Source: CBDCGS01 sp965216915 | GTDB lineage: Bacteria > Pseudomonadota > Alphaproteobacteria > UBA828 | Assembly: GCA_965216915.1 (NCBI GenBank) | Contig: CBDCGS010000011.1 | Location: 992,001 to 1,056,000 of the forward strand | DNA length: 64,000 nucleotides | Reading direction: 5' to 3' | Shown: piece by piece, positions 32,780 to 40,973 of the stretch | Layout of the letters: every line of letters begins with the position of its first letter | How positions within the stretch are numbered: the first letter of the stretch is position 1 | Position numbers and translations under genes: made by a program | The notes under the pieces: model-generated | The model's database searches: none | What the model saw: only the letters and a program-made list of their open reading frames with translations | Told to the model about the DNA's origin: nothing

Positions 32780-33688
32780 ATGACCATGATGGGGAGTCTG
32801 AAAAACGCGTCCATTGGCGCACGAGGAGCCGCACTCGGCGGGTGTTTGGTGCTGCTGGGCGCTTGTATCGGAACGGAACTCGATTCCGCGCGCGATATGG
32901 ATGTGCAAGGTGGCGCGTTCAACCAGGGGCTCTATGACGGCTATATCGAACTCGCGTCGTCCGAGACCGCCGAGTACGACTATCGCGACTCAGATGGTTT
33001 CGCGATGAAAGCCAAATCGGCGGCGGGGGGTGACCAGGTTCCGCCGGAGGATCTCGGCGATTGGGATATTCCCGAGGGTCACGTTGAGGAACTCTCGAAT
33101 GCGCATCGACGCCTGACCAATGCGCTCGATTCGAACGGCCGCGTCAAAGCCCCGGAAGTCGCCGCGCGCGCGCAGGTGATGTACGACTGCTGGGTGCAGG
33201 AGCAGGAGGAGGATATCCAGCCTTCTCACATCGCCGCATGCCGCTCGGGCTTCTATAACTCGATCGTCGCGCTCGAGGTCGCGCTCCGGCCGCAGGTCGC
33301 AGCAGTCGAGCCCGAGCCGGAGCCCGAGCCAGAGCCGGCCCCGGCTCCGGACTACACGACCTTCTACATCGTGTATTTCGACTTCAATAGCGCGGAGCTA
33401 ACCGAGGAGGCCACGCGGATCCTTTCGGATGCGGCGGCGACCGCGCTTGAGATGCGGCCATTCAAGATCCTCGTCTATGGGCACACGGACCGCTCCGGAT
33501 CGGATGCCTACAACATGGGTCTTGCCGATCAACGCTCGCGCGCTGCGGCGCGGTACCTGATCGATCAGGGCGCCGGCCGGTTTGTCATCGACGTCGAGAG
33601 CATGGGTGAGTCCAGCCCGGCGGTGCAGACCGCCGATGGCGTGAGAGATGGGCGCAACCGCCGAGTCGAAATCACGCTCGAGCAATAG
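32780..33688 (+). CDS. OmpA-family lipoprotein with Pro/Glu tether
   Basis: 302 residues. Lipobox LLGAC places lipidation at Cys29. Residues 30-175 carry a region with no clear family (FNQGLYDGYIELASSETAEYDY; VMYDCWVQEQEED) that recalls other Rhodospirillales OmpA proteins. A strongly repetitive linker of alternating Glu-Pro then Ala-Pro lies at about 177-192. The OmpA domain follows (YIVYFDFNSAELTEEATRIL; ILVYGHTDRSGSDAYNMGLADQRSRA; RNRRVEITLEQ). ATG at 32780 with AGAAGAGGGA upstream. Probably tethers outer membrane and peptidoglycan; MscS follows on the same strand. Confidence 0.9.
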   Translation: MTMMGSLKNASIGARGAALGGCLVLLGACIGTELDSARDMDVQGGAFNQGLYDGYIELASSETAEYDYRDSDGFAMKAKSAAGGDQVPPEDLGDWDIPEGHVEELSNAHRRLTNALDSNGRVKAPEVAARAQVMYDCWVQEQEEDIQPSHIAACRSGFYNSIVALEVALRPQVAAVEPEPEPEPEPAPAPDYTTFYIVYFDFNSAELTEEATRILSDAAATALEMRPFKILVYGHTDRSGSDAYNMGLADQRSRAAARYLIDQGAGRFVIDVESMGESSPAVQTADGVRDGRNRRVEITLEQ

Positions 33689-33705
33689 TCCAACCATCGT
33701 CCCGA

Positions 33706-33740
33706 GGGCGGTGAGCGCGGGTGGTCCCGGCTCACCGCCC
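33706..33740 (+). terminator. Stem-loop after the OmpA gene
   Basis: GGGCGGTGAGC (33706-33716) pairs perfectly with GCTCACCGCCC (33730-33740); the loop contains a smaller CGGG/CCCG hairpin. It lies 18 bp after the stop, but no T-run follows. Confidence 0.5.
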
Positions 33741-33780
33741 CCGGTTCCTGAATTCCCAACCTTTAGACCAACTCACTCGG

Positions 33781-33817
33781 CTTTGCGCAGCCAGGGACGG
33801 GAGAGCTGTGCGCAAAG
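33781..33817 (+). promoter_or_regulatory. Inverted repeat upstream of mscS
   Basis: CTTTGCGCA (33781-33789) and TGCGCAAAG (33809-33817) are exact reverse complements 19 nt apart, about 100 bp before the MscS start. It could be a half-site pair for a regulator or a leader hairpin. Confidence 0.35.
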
Positions 33818-33915
33818 CGATCGACTGAAGGCCCCGGTCGCAGCGACATTATCGCGAATTGGCCCAATCGACGGGATGCAGAATCCCGCGTGACACAATC
33901 GAGGAGTGTTGAGCA

Positions 33916-34752
33916 ATGGTTGTTGAAGAGAGTAACGGTTTTCTCGATCAAATCATGACCTACGTCACAACCTACGGGATCGACGTCGTCGGCGCGATCG
34001 TCATCCTGATCGTCGGCTTGCTTATCGCCGGCATCGCCAAGCGTGTGACCTATCGGTTGTTGGGACGCGCCAAGCGGATGGACGAGCTGGTGCGCTCGTT
34101 CATCGCGACGATGGTCAAATCACTCGTCATCGTCGTCGTGGTGATCGCCGTCCTGTCCAACCTGGGCGTCGAGATTGCAAGCCTCGTCGCGGTGATCGGC
34201 GCCGTTGGTCTCGCCATCGGCTTCGCGCTCCAGGGCGTGTTCTCAAACGTGGCCGCCGGAATCATGCTTCTGATCTTCCGGCCCTACAAAGTTGGCGATT
34301 TCGTCGAAACCGGCGGCCTTTCGGGCACCGTGAAAGGCATGACCCTGACGACGGTCGAGCTTGCGACTCCCGACAACGTTCAGGTGATCGTGCCGAGCGG
34401 ACAGATCTGGGGCAGCGCCATCAAGAACTACAGCTTCCACGAGACCCGTCGCGTCGATCTCTCGGTCGGCATTGGCTATGACGACGACATCAATGCCGCT
34501 CATGCCGCCATCATGGATGAGATCGGAAAGGACGAACGCCCCCTCAAAGACCCGGCACCCCAAATTGCGGTGGTCGAACTCGCGGACAACTCGGTCAACC
34601 TCACCGTCCGTGTCTGGTGCAACGCCGGGGACTACTGGCCGCTTCGCTTCGACCTCTTGAAGAACGTCAAGGAGCGCCTCGACAGCGACGGTATCTCGAT
34701 CCCCTACCCACAACGGACCGTGCATTTGGTTCGTTCGGAAGCTGCGGACTAA
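33916..34752 (+). CDS. Small-conductance mechanosensitive channel, MscS family
   Basis: Opens under membrane tension to release solutes on hypo-osmotic shock. 278 residues, the compact E. coli MscS size. Three membrane helices at about 15-40, 67-87 and 91-125; the pore helix reads AVIGAVGLAIGFALQGVFSN with the Ala/Gly packing pattern of MscS TM3. The beta domain starts LLIFRPYKVGDFVE and the cytoplasmic vestibule follows. Starts at the ATG with GAGGAGTGTTGAGC upstream. The last 86 bp overlap a gene predicted on the other strand. Confidence 0.95.
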   Translation: MVVEESNGFLDQIMTYVTTYGIDVVGAIVILIVGLLIAGIAKRVTYRLLGRAKRMDELVRSFIATMVKSLVIVVVVIAVLSNLGVEIASLVAVIGAVGLAIGFALQGVFSNVAAGIMLLIFRPYKVGDFVETGGLSGTVKGMTLTTVELATPDNVQVIVPSGQIWGSAIKNYSFHETRRVDLSVGIGYDDDINAAHAAIMDEIGKDERPLKDPAPQIAVVELADNSVNLTVRVWCNAGDYWPLRFDLLKNVKERLDSDGISIPYPQRTVHLVRSEAAD

Positions 34753-35212
34753 CGGGGGCGGCGCAGGCAAGTGTCGTGGATCGGCCTCTGTCGTAGAGGC
34801 CGATCACGCGCCCTTCGATGTGCGGTTTCAGGTCCACGAGCGCGATGGGGCCGTCCGCGAGGTGGGCTGTCCGGCCCACACGGAGCCGACCGGCCGCATC
34901 GTCTGCATCGACGCAGCCACCAAGCGGGCGCAGCACGGCATAGGCGTCTCGGCGGGCCAAGACAGCCGGGCCCTGCGTGAGGAGCCAGATGCGGTGTCCG
35001 GTCGGCTCCCGCACCGCATAAAGAGCGCCGAACTCCAGGGCCGTCTCTCTCGGATCGAGCACCACGAACTCGCCGCAGCGTAAATGCGGCGCATGCGCGT
35101 CATCCGCGACGAACATGAGCCGGCAGCCGAGCGGCACGCGGTCAAATACACGAAACCTCGCCGCCGGTCCGCCACGCGATGCGCGATCTTGAGGAGAGTC
35201 AATGGCGTCCAT
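34667..35212 (-). CDS. Hypothetical protein with weak S24/LexA-like layout
   Basis: 181 residues, soluble. The stretch DDAHAPHLRCGEFVVLDP, then FGALYAVREPTGHRIWLL and a late GPIALVDLKPHIEGRVIGLYD, follow the layout of the S24 peptidase fold (DSMxPtlxxGDxvlvDp). However, the catalytic Ser position appears to be Ala, so it would be a catalytically dead relative. This is my alignment by eye only. The C-terminal 40 residues are basic and of low quality, overlapping the 3' end of mscS in antisense for 86 bp. The ATG at 35212 lacks a strong RBS. Confidence 0.5.
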   Translation of the reverse strand: MDAIDSPQDRASRGGPAARFRVFDRVPLGCRLMFVADDAHAPHLRCGEFVVLDPRETALEFGALYAVREPTGHRIWLLTQGPAVLARRDAYAVLRPLGGCVDADDAAGRLRVGRTAHLADGPIALVDLKPHIEGRVIGLYDRGRSTTLACAAPVSPQLPNEPNARSVVGRGSRYRRCRGAP

Positions 35213-35309
35213 GCGCGCATAAGATCGCGCCGGCGCTAGTCAGTCCGCCCGGACGGATGTCCGCAATCCGACGTGTCGACACACGAGGGCGCCGGTGTCC
35301 GTGGGCGTG

Positions 35310-36332
35310 CTACTCGTCCTCGTAATGGTAGGTCTTCGCGACCATTTGCTCGGAGTGGTCACCGGCTTTGATGCTGGCGTACTTCCAGGGATTGTTCGGC
35401 CCGACGCAGCTCGGGATCGCCTCGACCAAGACGTCGTAGTCGACGCCGAAAAACTGAACCAGCGAATAGCGCTCCGATCTCGAGCGGTTGATCACGCGAT
35501 GCATCGTCGAAACGAACACATCGTTGGTCCACTGTTGCATGAGATCGCCCAAGTTGATCGCAAAGGTGCCCGGCAAGGGCGGCAGCAGGAGCCACTCGCC
35601 GTCGCGACTCAGCATCTCGAGCCCTTCCTGGTCCTGCCAGACGGTGGTGAAACACTCATAGTCGGTGTGGGCGCCGAGACCGATGTGCGAAATCTCGAAA
35701 TCGTCGCCCTGGGGCGGGTAGTAGCAAACGCGGAGCCGCGACAGCGGTTTCGTGTACTTTTCCGTGAAGTAGCCGTCGGGCAGATCGAGGGCGATCTCGA
35801 ATGCGCGGTAGATGCGCCGACCGAGCTCGAGCTGGCAATCGAAATAGGTGCCGAGAGCCCATCGAAAATCGGGCGGAGTGGCCGGCCAGTTGTTGGGCCC
35901 GTAAAAGCGCAGGCCGCGCGCATAGTCGGGGTCGTCTTCCTGCAGGTCCTGGGCCATCTCGATCGCCTCAGATCGGTCGCCGCCCTTGAGGCTGTGATCG
36001 GCGTTGATCCCCTCGAGCGGCACATAGCCGCGATGATTGGGCCAATCCAGATAGTGATTTTCCATTTTCTGCTCGAGGGGCAGCGCAAAAAATCGCGCCA
36101 TCGCGGCGCGGGCGCGGCTGATCACGCTTTCCGGGAACAGATGATTGTGGATGTAGAAAAAGCCCGGTCCCGAGCACGCGTCATAAACGGCCCGGCCAAG
36201 AGCGCGCCGAGAATCCGCATCGCGCGCTTGCAGCAAACCGAGATCGACCATCGGCACATCGCGTGGTTCGATTCGGCGCACATCGCGCTGGTGGATGCCG
36301 TCGCGCACCTGAAATGGGGTATCGAGGTCCAT
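35310..36332 (-). CDS. 2-oxoglutarate/Fe(II)-dependent oxygenase, isopenicillin-N-synthase-like
   Basis: 340 residues. N-terminal DIOX_N-like part (VPMVDLGLLQARDADSRRALGRAVYDACSGPGFFYIHNH) and a jelly roll with the metal triad His222-x-Asp224 (GLGAHTDYE) and His278 (STMHRVIN), plus Arg288 in RSRSERYSL, the 2OG-binding R-x-S pattern. Related enzymes hydroxylate, desaturate or cyclise small molecules. The ATG at 36332 has GAAGG upstream; the open frame beyond it is low quality. It is divergent from an SDR gene, with a kinase/PLP fusion beyond, so it probably serves the same unknown pathway. Confidence 0.92.
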   Translation of the reverse strand: MDLDTPFQVRDGIHQRDVRRIEPRDVPMVDLGLLQARDADSRRALGRAVYDACSGPGFFYIHNHLFPESVISRARAAMARFFALPLEQKMENHYLDWPNHRGYVPLEGINADHSLKGGDRSEAIEMAQDLQEDDPDYARGLRFYGPNNWPATPPDFRWALGTYFDCQLELGRRIYRAFEIALDLPDGYFTEKYTKPLSRLRVCYYPPQGDDFEISHIGLGAHTDYECFTTVWQDQEGLEMLSRDGEWLLLPPLPGTFAINLGDLMQQWTNDVFVSTMHRVINRSRSERYSLVQFFGVDYDVLVEAIPSCVGPNNPWKYASIKAGDHSEQMVAKTYHYEDE

Positions 36333-36406
36333 CGGTTTGCCTTCGACTACGGAGCTTGAGGCACAATAGAAAACCCTTGCCGGATTGTCTTCAGGAGAGA
36401 CCGACC

Positions 36407-37222
36407 ATGGATACATCGTTGCGCGGGCGGCGCGCCTTGGTAACCGGCGCGGCAAGCGGAATTGGGCGCGAGATCGCCGAGGCTTTCGCGCGTGAGGGCG
36501 CGACCGTCGCCGTTCATGCCCGCTCGGCGGAGCGCGCCGAGCCCACGGTGGAGGCCATCCGAGAGAGTGGCGGTCGCGCAATCGCCGCGCCCGCCGATCT
36601 CCGCGACCGTGGCGCGCTCGTCGCCATGTGCCGCGAGGCGATCGGTGCGCTCGGTGGTCTCGATATCCTCGTCAACAACGCGGGCGTGTTCCACATCCGC
36701 ACCCTCGACGGGCTCGATGAGGGTTCCTGGGATGCGATCATCGAGACCAACCTGACCGCGCCCTACCTCATGACCCGCGCCGCGCGCGACGCGCTGCGCT
36801 CCTCGGGCCCGGGTGCGTCGATCACCTTCGTCTCGTCGATCGCCGCCAATGCCCACTCCGCCGGATGGAGCGCCTACGCCGCGTCAAAAAACGGGCTCGA
36901 CGCCTTCATGCACTGCATGGCGGACGAGTTCGGCGAGGTCGGTGTGCGGGTCAACGCGATTGCGCCGGGCTGGGTGGAGACAAAAATGGCCGAGGACGCG
37001 CACCGCTACACCGCCGCGCGCGACGGCAGGGAGTTCTCGGATCATTTCCGCACCAACATGCGGGCCAACATGTTGGGCGCGTTGCTCCCGCCGGACACGA
37101 TCGCGGATATGGCGGTGTTCCTCGCAAGCGATCGTGGCCGCTTCATCACCGCCCAGACGATGACGGTTTGCGGCGGCTGCGTGCCCGGCTCTCGCGCCGA
37201 TGCGCCGCCTACTAATGATTGA
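36407..37222 (+). CDS. Short-chain dehydrogenase/reductase
   Basis: 271 residues, classical SDR. Cofactor motif TGAASGIG at 13-20, NNAG at 90-93, catalytic Ser143 or Ser144 in ITFVSSIAANA, Tyr157 and Lys161 in YAASK. The residue after the second strand (VAVHARS) with Arg suggests NADP preference (inference). C-terminal PGWVETKMAEDAH and LASDRGRFITAQTMTVCGG are typical. ATG at 36407 with AGGAGAG upstream. Convergent with the kinase/M23/aminotransferase fusion gene (10-bp gap) and divergent from the 2OG oxygenase. Confidence 0.93.
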   Translation: MDTSLRGRRALVTGAASGIGREIAEAFAREGATVAVHARSAERAEPTVEAIRESGGRAIAAPADLRDRGALVAMCREAIGALGGLDILVNNAGVFHIRTLDGLDEGSWDAIIETNLTAPYLMTRAARDALRSSGPGASITFVSSIAANAHSAGWSAYAASKNGLDAFMHCMADEFGEVGVRVNAIAPGWVETKMAEDAHRYTAARDGREFSDHFRTNMRANMLGALLPPDTIADMAVFLASDRGRFITAQTMTVCGGCVPGSRADAPPTND

Positions 37223-37232
37223 TGTGCGCGTC

Positions 37233-40200
37233 TCAAGAGGTTTCTGCCGACGCGATCGGCGTTTCGCGGAGGACGGCGGATAGCGCGGCGAGCAACTGGT
37301 CGGCGTCCTCGCGGTTGAAGCAAAGCGGCGGGCGGATCTTCAGGACATTGTCGTGCGGCCCATCCGAGCCGATGAGGATGCGCTGCTCACGCAAACGGTT
37401 GACGATGTAGCCCGCGATTTCGCCCGCCGGCGCGCCGTCCGGCCACACGATCTCGACGCCGATGAAGAGCCCGAGGCCACGGACGTCTCCGATGCAAGGA
37501 TGCTCGGTCGCGAGCCGGGCCAGACCGGCCAACAGGTGATCGCCCGTGACCGCCGCGTTGTCTGCGAGCCTTTCGTCGTCCAGGATCGAGAGAACCTCAA
37601 GGCCGACCACGCATGAGAGGGTCGAGCCGCCGAACGTCGAGAAGAACTCCATGCCTGTCGCAAACGCGTCGGCGATGGCGCGGGTCGTGACGACGGCGGC
37701 GAGCGGATAACCATTGCCGATCGGCTTGCCTAGAACCACGATGTCGGGCACGGCCCGTTGTTGCTCGAAGCCCCATGCGAAGCGGCCGAGGCGTCCCAGC
37801 CCAGTCTGCACCTCGTCGGCGATGCAAAGCCCGCCAGAGGCGCGGGTCTTCGCGTAGACAGCCTTGAGATAACCCGGGGGCGGAATGATCTGGCCGCCGA
37901 CGCTCGGAAAAGGTTCCGAGATAAACGCCGCGACCCGTCGCCCCTGTGCTTGGAGCGTGGCGACGATCCGCTCGACGTCATCGGCGTAGCGTGCGCCCGC
38001 GTCGGGATCGTGGGCTCGGAAGGGGCCACGATAAGTGTCGGGCACGGCGGCGACATGAACCCAATCCTTGCGTCCGGCACCACCCTTTCTGCTGAACTTG
38101 TAGTCGCTAAGGTCGATCGCGACGCCCGTGTTCCCGTGATAGCCGTGGCGCGAGACAATGACATCGTGGGCCCCCGTTGCCGCGCGCGCGAGGCGAATCG
38201 CGAGTTCGTTCGCTTCGCTCCCCGAATTCAAGATGAAGCAGACATCGAGCGGCTCGGGCAGGCGAGCGGCCAAGGCCTCGGCGTAGTCTATGAGCGCGGG
38301 TTGGAGGTAGCGCGTGTTGGTGTTCACGAGCCGCATCTGCCGCGACACCGCGTCGGTGATCCGCGGGTGCGCGTGTCCGACATGGGGCACGTTGTTATAG
38401 GCATCCAAATAGCACCGCCCCCGATCATCGAAGAGGAATTGCTTTGATCCCCGCAGGATCAGGACCGGGCGTCGATAGCTGAGCGAGAGGTTCTTGGGCA
38501 ATCGGGCGGCGCGTCTGGCAAGCAACGACTCGCGGTCGAGCGCCCGATAGGTGGCCTCTCCGCTGAGCCCCAGAAGGATGCAGGGGTCGGGGTAGAGCGA
38601 GGCAAGGTCCGCGAATGCCTCCGGATCGGCCGCCGTAGGCCAGCCATCGGTGCCACCCTCGTGAAGGCCAAGCTGAAAATGGAGGTGCGGCGGCCAACCA
38701 CCGTTTTCATCGGGCGTGCCCAGAGTGGCGAACGCGGCACCGGCTTCGATTTGCTCCCCGGCTCGTCTCTCGGCAACCGTCGCGCGGCTGAGGTGACCGT
38801 ATGACGTGAAGAACGGATCGCCGGCATCGGTCTCGTGGGCCAGGACCACGAAGCTGCCCAACGCCTCCGCGCCACGCCGATCGCCAATGCGGTGGACGAC
38901 GCCATCGAGCGGCGCATGAACGGCGGTTCCGGCCGGCATGAAGATGTCGACCCCAAGATGCACAGTGCGACGGTCGGCGCTCGGATAGGGGCTAGCGGCG
39001 ACCATCGGCGCGCGATAGATCAGACGCGGCTCGGCATAGCGACCGATGACGGGTCCGCCGTCGAGAGCGCTTTCGGTGGCCGCCCGGGCGATCTCGTCCA
39101 TACGCGGCGTGAACGCGCTCGCGGGTGCATGTCGCCCGGCGACGGAAAGATCGATGATCGGCGCTTCGGCGAGGTCGACCCCAACGACGGAGCGGAACTG
39201 CCCTCGTCGCGCTGCCTGGAACGAGAGGACGCCCGTCTCGTGCGGGAGGCCGCGCCGCCCCGCTGCGCGTCGTATTCGTGCGAGCGCAAGATCGGGGTCC
39301 GTGGGATGGAGTTGCTCGAGCAGCGCCCAAACCGGCTGCTCGGAAATCGTGACGTACGGGTCGCCCGGCTTCTCTCGCTTCATGACGGCCGCGTTCACCG
39401 CGCTCACAGCGAGGCGCGTCACCACCAGCGCCCAGAGGCCGCGAAGCGCGTCGTCGGTCAAATCCCGTTGGGCGGTGTAGCCGGCAACGAGATCTCCGAG
39501 CGTGTCGATCGGCCGGGGCTGTGCGAGCATGAGGTAAGCCGCGGTGATGGCAAGATCGCAGACGGGTGGCGCGTAGATCGCATCACCGAAGTCGAGAATG
39601 CCGGTGAGAGCCGCCGTGCCGTCGAGACGGGTCTCAACCAGAATGTTGTGATCGTTGAGATCGTTGTGGATTGCTTGGCTCGGGAGCTTGCCAAAGAGCG
39701 GGTCGCGGATGGCCTTGAAGCTCTCAAGAGCGGTTTCGACGATCCACCGTCGCGTGCGGTCTTCGATGAGATCGAGGTGAGGTTCGATCCATTCCGACTT
39801 GCGGAGATCCCATTTGAGCTCGCGAGCCAGGAGATCGTGTCGAAAGTCCGCCAGCGCATTGTGCATGCGCCCCAGGGTCTGCCCGATCTCGCGGAGGAGG
39901 ACCGGCGGCCGCGGCTGCGTCGACGCATAGACGGTCCCCGGAAGCTTGGTAAGCAACCATAGAAGCCGCGTCTCGCCGTTTCCAGCTTCCACCTCGACGA
40001 TGGACTCCCCCGATCGGCTCGGGATCACGAGCGGGAGCGGCAGGTCTGGCGCACGGTCGGCGAGATGGGCGAGCACGGCAACCTGCATTTCCACGAAGGC
40101 GCGGTCGCAGCCCGGCCGCATGACCTTCAGAACCGCAGGGTCTGCGCCCGAGAGGAGAAAGTTGAGATCCCATTCCCCGCCAACGCCGGTCAGCGTGCCC

Positions 40201-40265
40201 GTGCGCTGCCATTCCCGCGCCAGGGCAGCGCACCAAACGACGTGGGGGTCGCGTTTGTCGCTCAT
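37233..40265 (-). CDS. Three-domain fusion: APH-type kinase, M23 peptidase, class III PLP enzyme
   Basis: 1010 residues. Residues 1-330: aminoglycoside-phosphotransferase-like kinase with catalytic HNDLNDHN (Asp202) and DFGD (Asp225). Residues about 425-545: M23 (LytM) fold with both zinc motifs, HLGVD (His436, Asp440) and HLHF (His527, His529), and YGHL. Residues about 590-1010: fold-type I class III aminotransferase-like domain with Asp817 in ADEVQTG and PLP Lys847 in LGKPIGNGYPLA. Human hydroxylysine kinase and the phospho-lyases PHYKPL/ETNPPL belong to the first and third families, so phosphorylation followed by ammonia and phosphate elimination is a reasonable model. The substrate is unknown. 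ATG at 40265 was preferred to one 18 codons earlier. Confidence 0.9.
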   Translation of the reverse strand: MSDKRDPHVVWCAALAREWQRTGTLTGVGGEWDLNFLLSGADPAVLKVMRPGCDRAFVEMQVAVLAHLADRAPDLPLPLVIPSRSGESIVEVEAGNGETRLLWLLTKLPGTVYASTQPRPPVLLREIGQTLGRMHNALADFRHDLLARELKWDLRKSEWIEPHLDLIEDRTRRWIVETALESFKAIRDPLFGKLPSQAIHNDLNDHNILVETRLDGTAALTGILDFGDAIYAPPVCDLAITAAYLMLAQPRPIDTLGDLVAGYTAQRDLTDDALRGLWALVVTRLAVSAVNAAVMKREKPGDPYVTISEQPVWALLEQLHPTDPDLALARIRRAAGRRGLPHETGVLSFQAARRGQFRSVVGVDLAEAPIIDLSVAGRHAPASAFTPRMDEIARAATESALDGGPVIGRYAEPRLIYRAPMVAASPYPSADRRTVHLGVDIFMPAGTAVHAPLDGVVHRIGDRRGAEALGSFVVLAHETDAGDPFFTSYGHLSRATVAERRAGEQIEAGAAFATLGTPDENGGWPPHLHFQLGLHEGGTDGWPTAADPEAFADLASLYPDPCILLGLSGEATYRALDRESLLARRAARLPKNLSLSYRRPVLILRGSKQFLFDDRGRCYLDAYNNVPHVGHAHPRITDAVSRQMRLVNTNTRYLQPALIDYAEALAARLPEPLDVCFILNSGSEANELAIRLARAATGAHDVIVSRHGYHGNTGVAIDLSDYKFSRKGGAGRKDWVHVAAVPDTYRGPFRAHDPDAGARYADDVERIVATLQAQGRRVAAFISEPFPSVGGQIIPPPGYLKAVYAKTRASGGLCIADEVQTGLGRLGRFAWGFEQQRAVPDIVVLGKPIGNGYPLAAVVTTRAIADAFATGMEFFSTFGGSTLSCVVGLEVLSILDDERLADNAAVTGDHLLAGLARLATEHPCIGDVRGLGLFIGVEIVWPDGAPAGEIAGYIVNRLREQRILIGSDGPHDNVLKIRPPLCFNREDADQLLAALSAVLRETPIASAETS

Positions 40266-40320
40266 CTCGCGCCTGCTTCCGATAACAATGTGGGATCGAT
40301 CGACCGTCTCATACGTCAAC

Positions 40321-40350
40321 AGGGGCTCAGCCGCTAGCGGCTAAGCCCCT
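40321..40350 (-). terminator. Palindromic stem-loop downstream of tRNA-Ala
   Basis: AGGGGCTCAGCCGC and GCGGCTAAGCCCCT form a 30-nt hairpin with one mismatch. It lies 8 bp past the tRNA 3' end on the minus strand; no long T-run follows, so it may act in processing or termination. Confidence 0.6.
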
Positions 40351-40358
40351 GTTCTATC

Positions 40359-40434
<76 letters not shown>

Positions 40435-40480
40435 GTTCGCCGGGCGCGAGCGTGCGCGCCAAGCTCAATGTCAGTTTGGC

Positions 40481-40843
40481 CTAGGTTTCTTCCTTTCCGG
40501 GGGCAACGCCCTCCATGACCTCCGCCATATCGTCTTCATCCTCGCCGAGTTCGGACGCATCTTCAATGAAGTCGCTCTCCTCGTCGTCATCCGACTTCAT
40601 CTCGCTTTCGAACGGTTCTTCGCCATCCGCCGCATCATCCGGCGCCGCCGCGCGCATCGCCACGACCGGCGTCTCCTCCGCCGGCGCGCTCACCGGCGCG
40701 CGCGACCGCTTGACCTTGCCGCCACGGTCCTCGTCCAGCGGCGCGTCGCATTTCGGGCACGCGCACACGCTGCGGCCCATGTCGTAGAATTTGGCGCCGC
40801 AACTCTGGCAGGTGTGCTTCTTGCCCCATTCGGGCTTCGGCAC
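40481..40843 (-). CDS. TIGR02300/FYDLN-acid family protein
   Basis: 120 residues. N-terminal zinc-ribbon: PEWGKKHTCQSCGAKFYDMGRS with CxxC at 12/15 and CPKC at 29/32. The remainder is very acidic and probably disordered (ESEMKSDDDEESDFIEDASE). The family is restricted largely to Alphaproteobacteria; function unknown. The start is GTG at 40843, giving MPKPEWGKK, with GGGGGA just upstream; the longer frame to 40927 is rejected. Divergent from aroA across 130 bp, a conserved arrangement. Confidence 0.9.
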   Translation of the reverse strand: MPKPEWGKKHTCQSCGAKFYDMGRSVCACPKCDAPLDEDRGGKVKRSRAPVSAPAEETPVVAMRAAAPDDAADGEEPFESEMKSDDDEESDFIEDASELGEDEDDMAEVMEGVAPGKEET

Positions 40844-40973
40844 CGGCGTCCCCCGCTGTTCCGACGTAGCTTGAAATGCCGAATGCCATGTTAAAAGCGC
40901 CCTGTCAAAACCAAATTTCACGGCCATATTTCACCGCCTTTGCCCCTTTGATGCTGTGTGCTAGAGACGTGCC

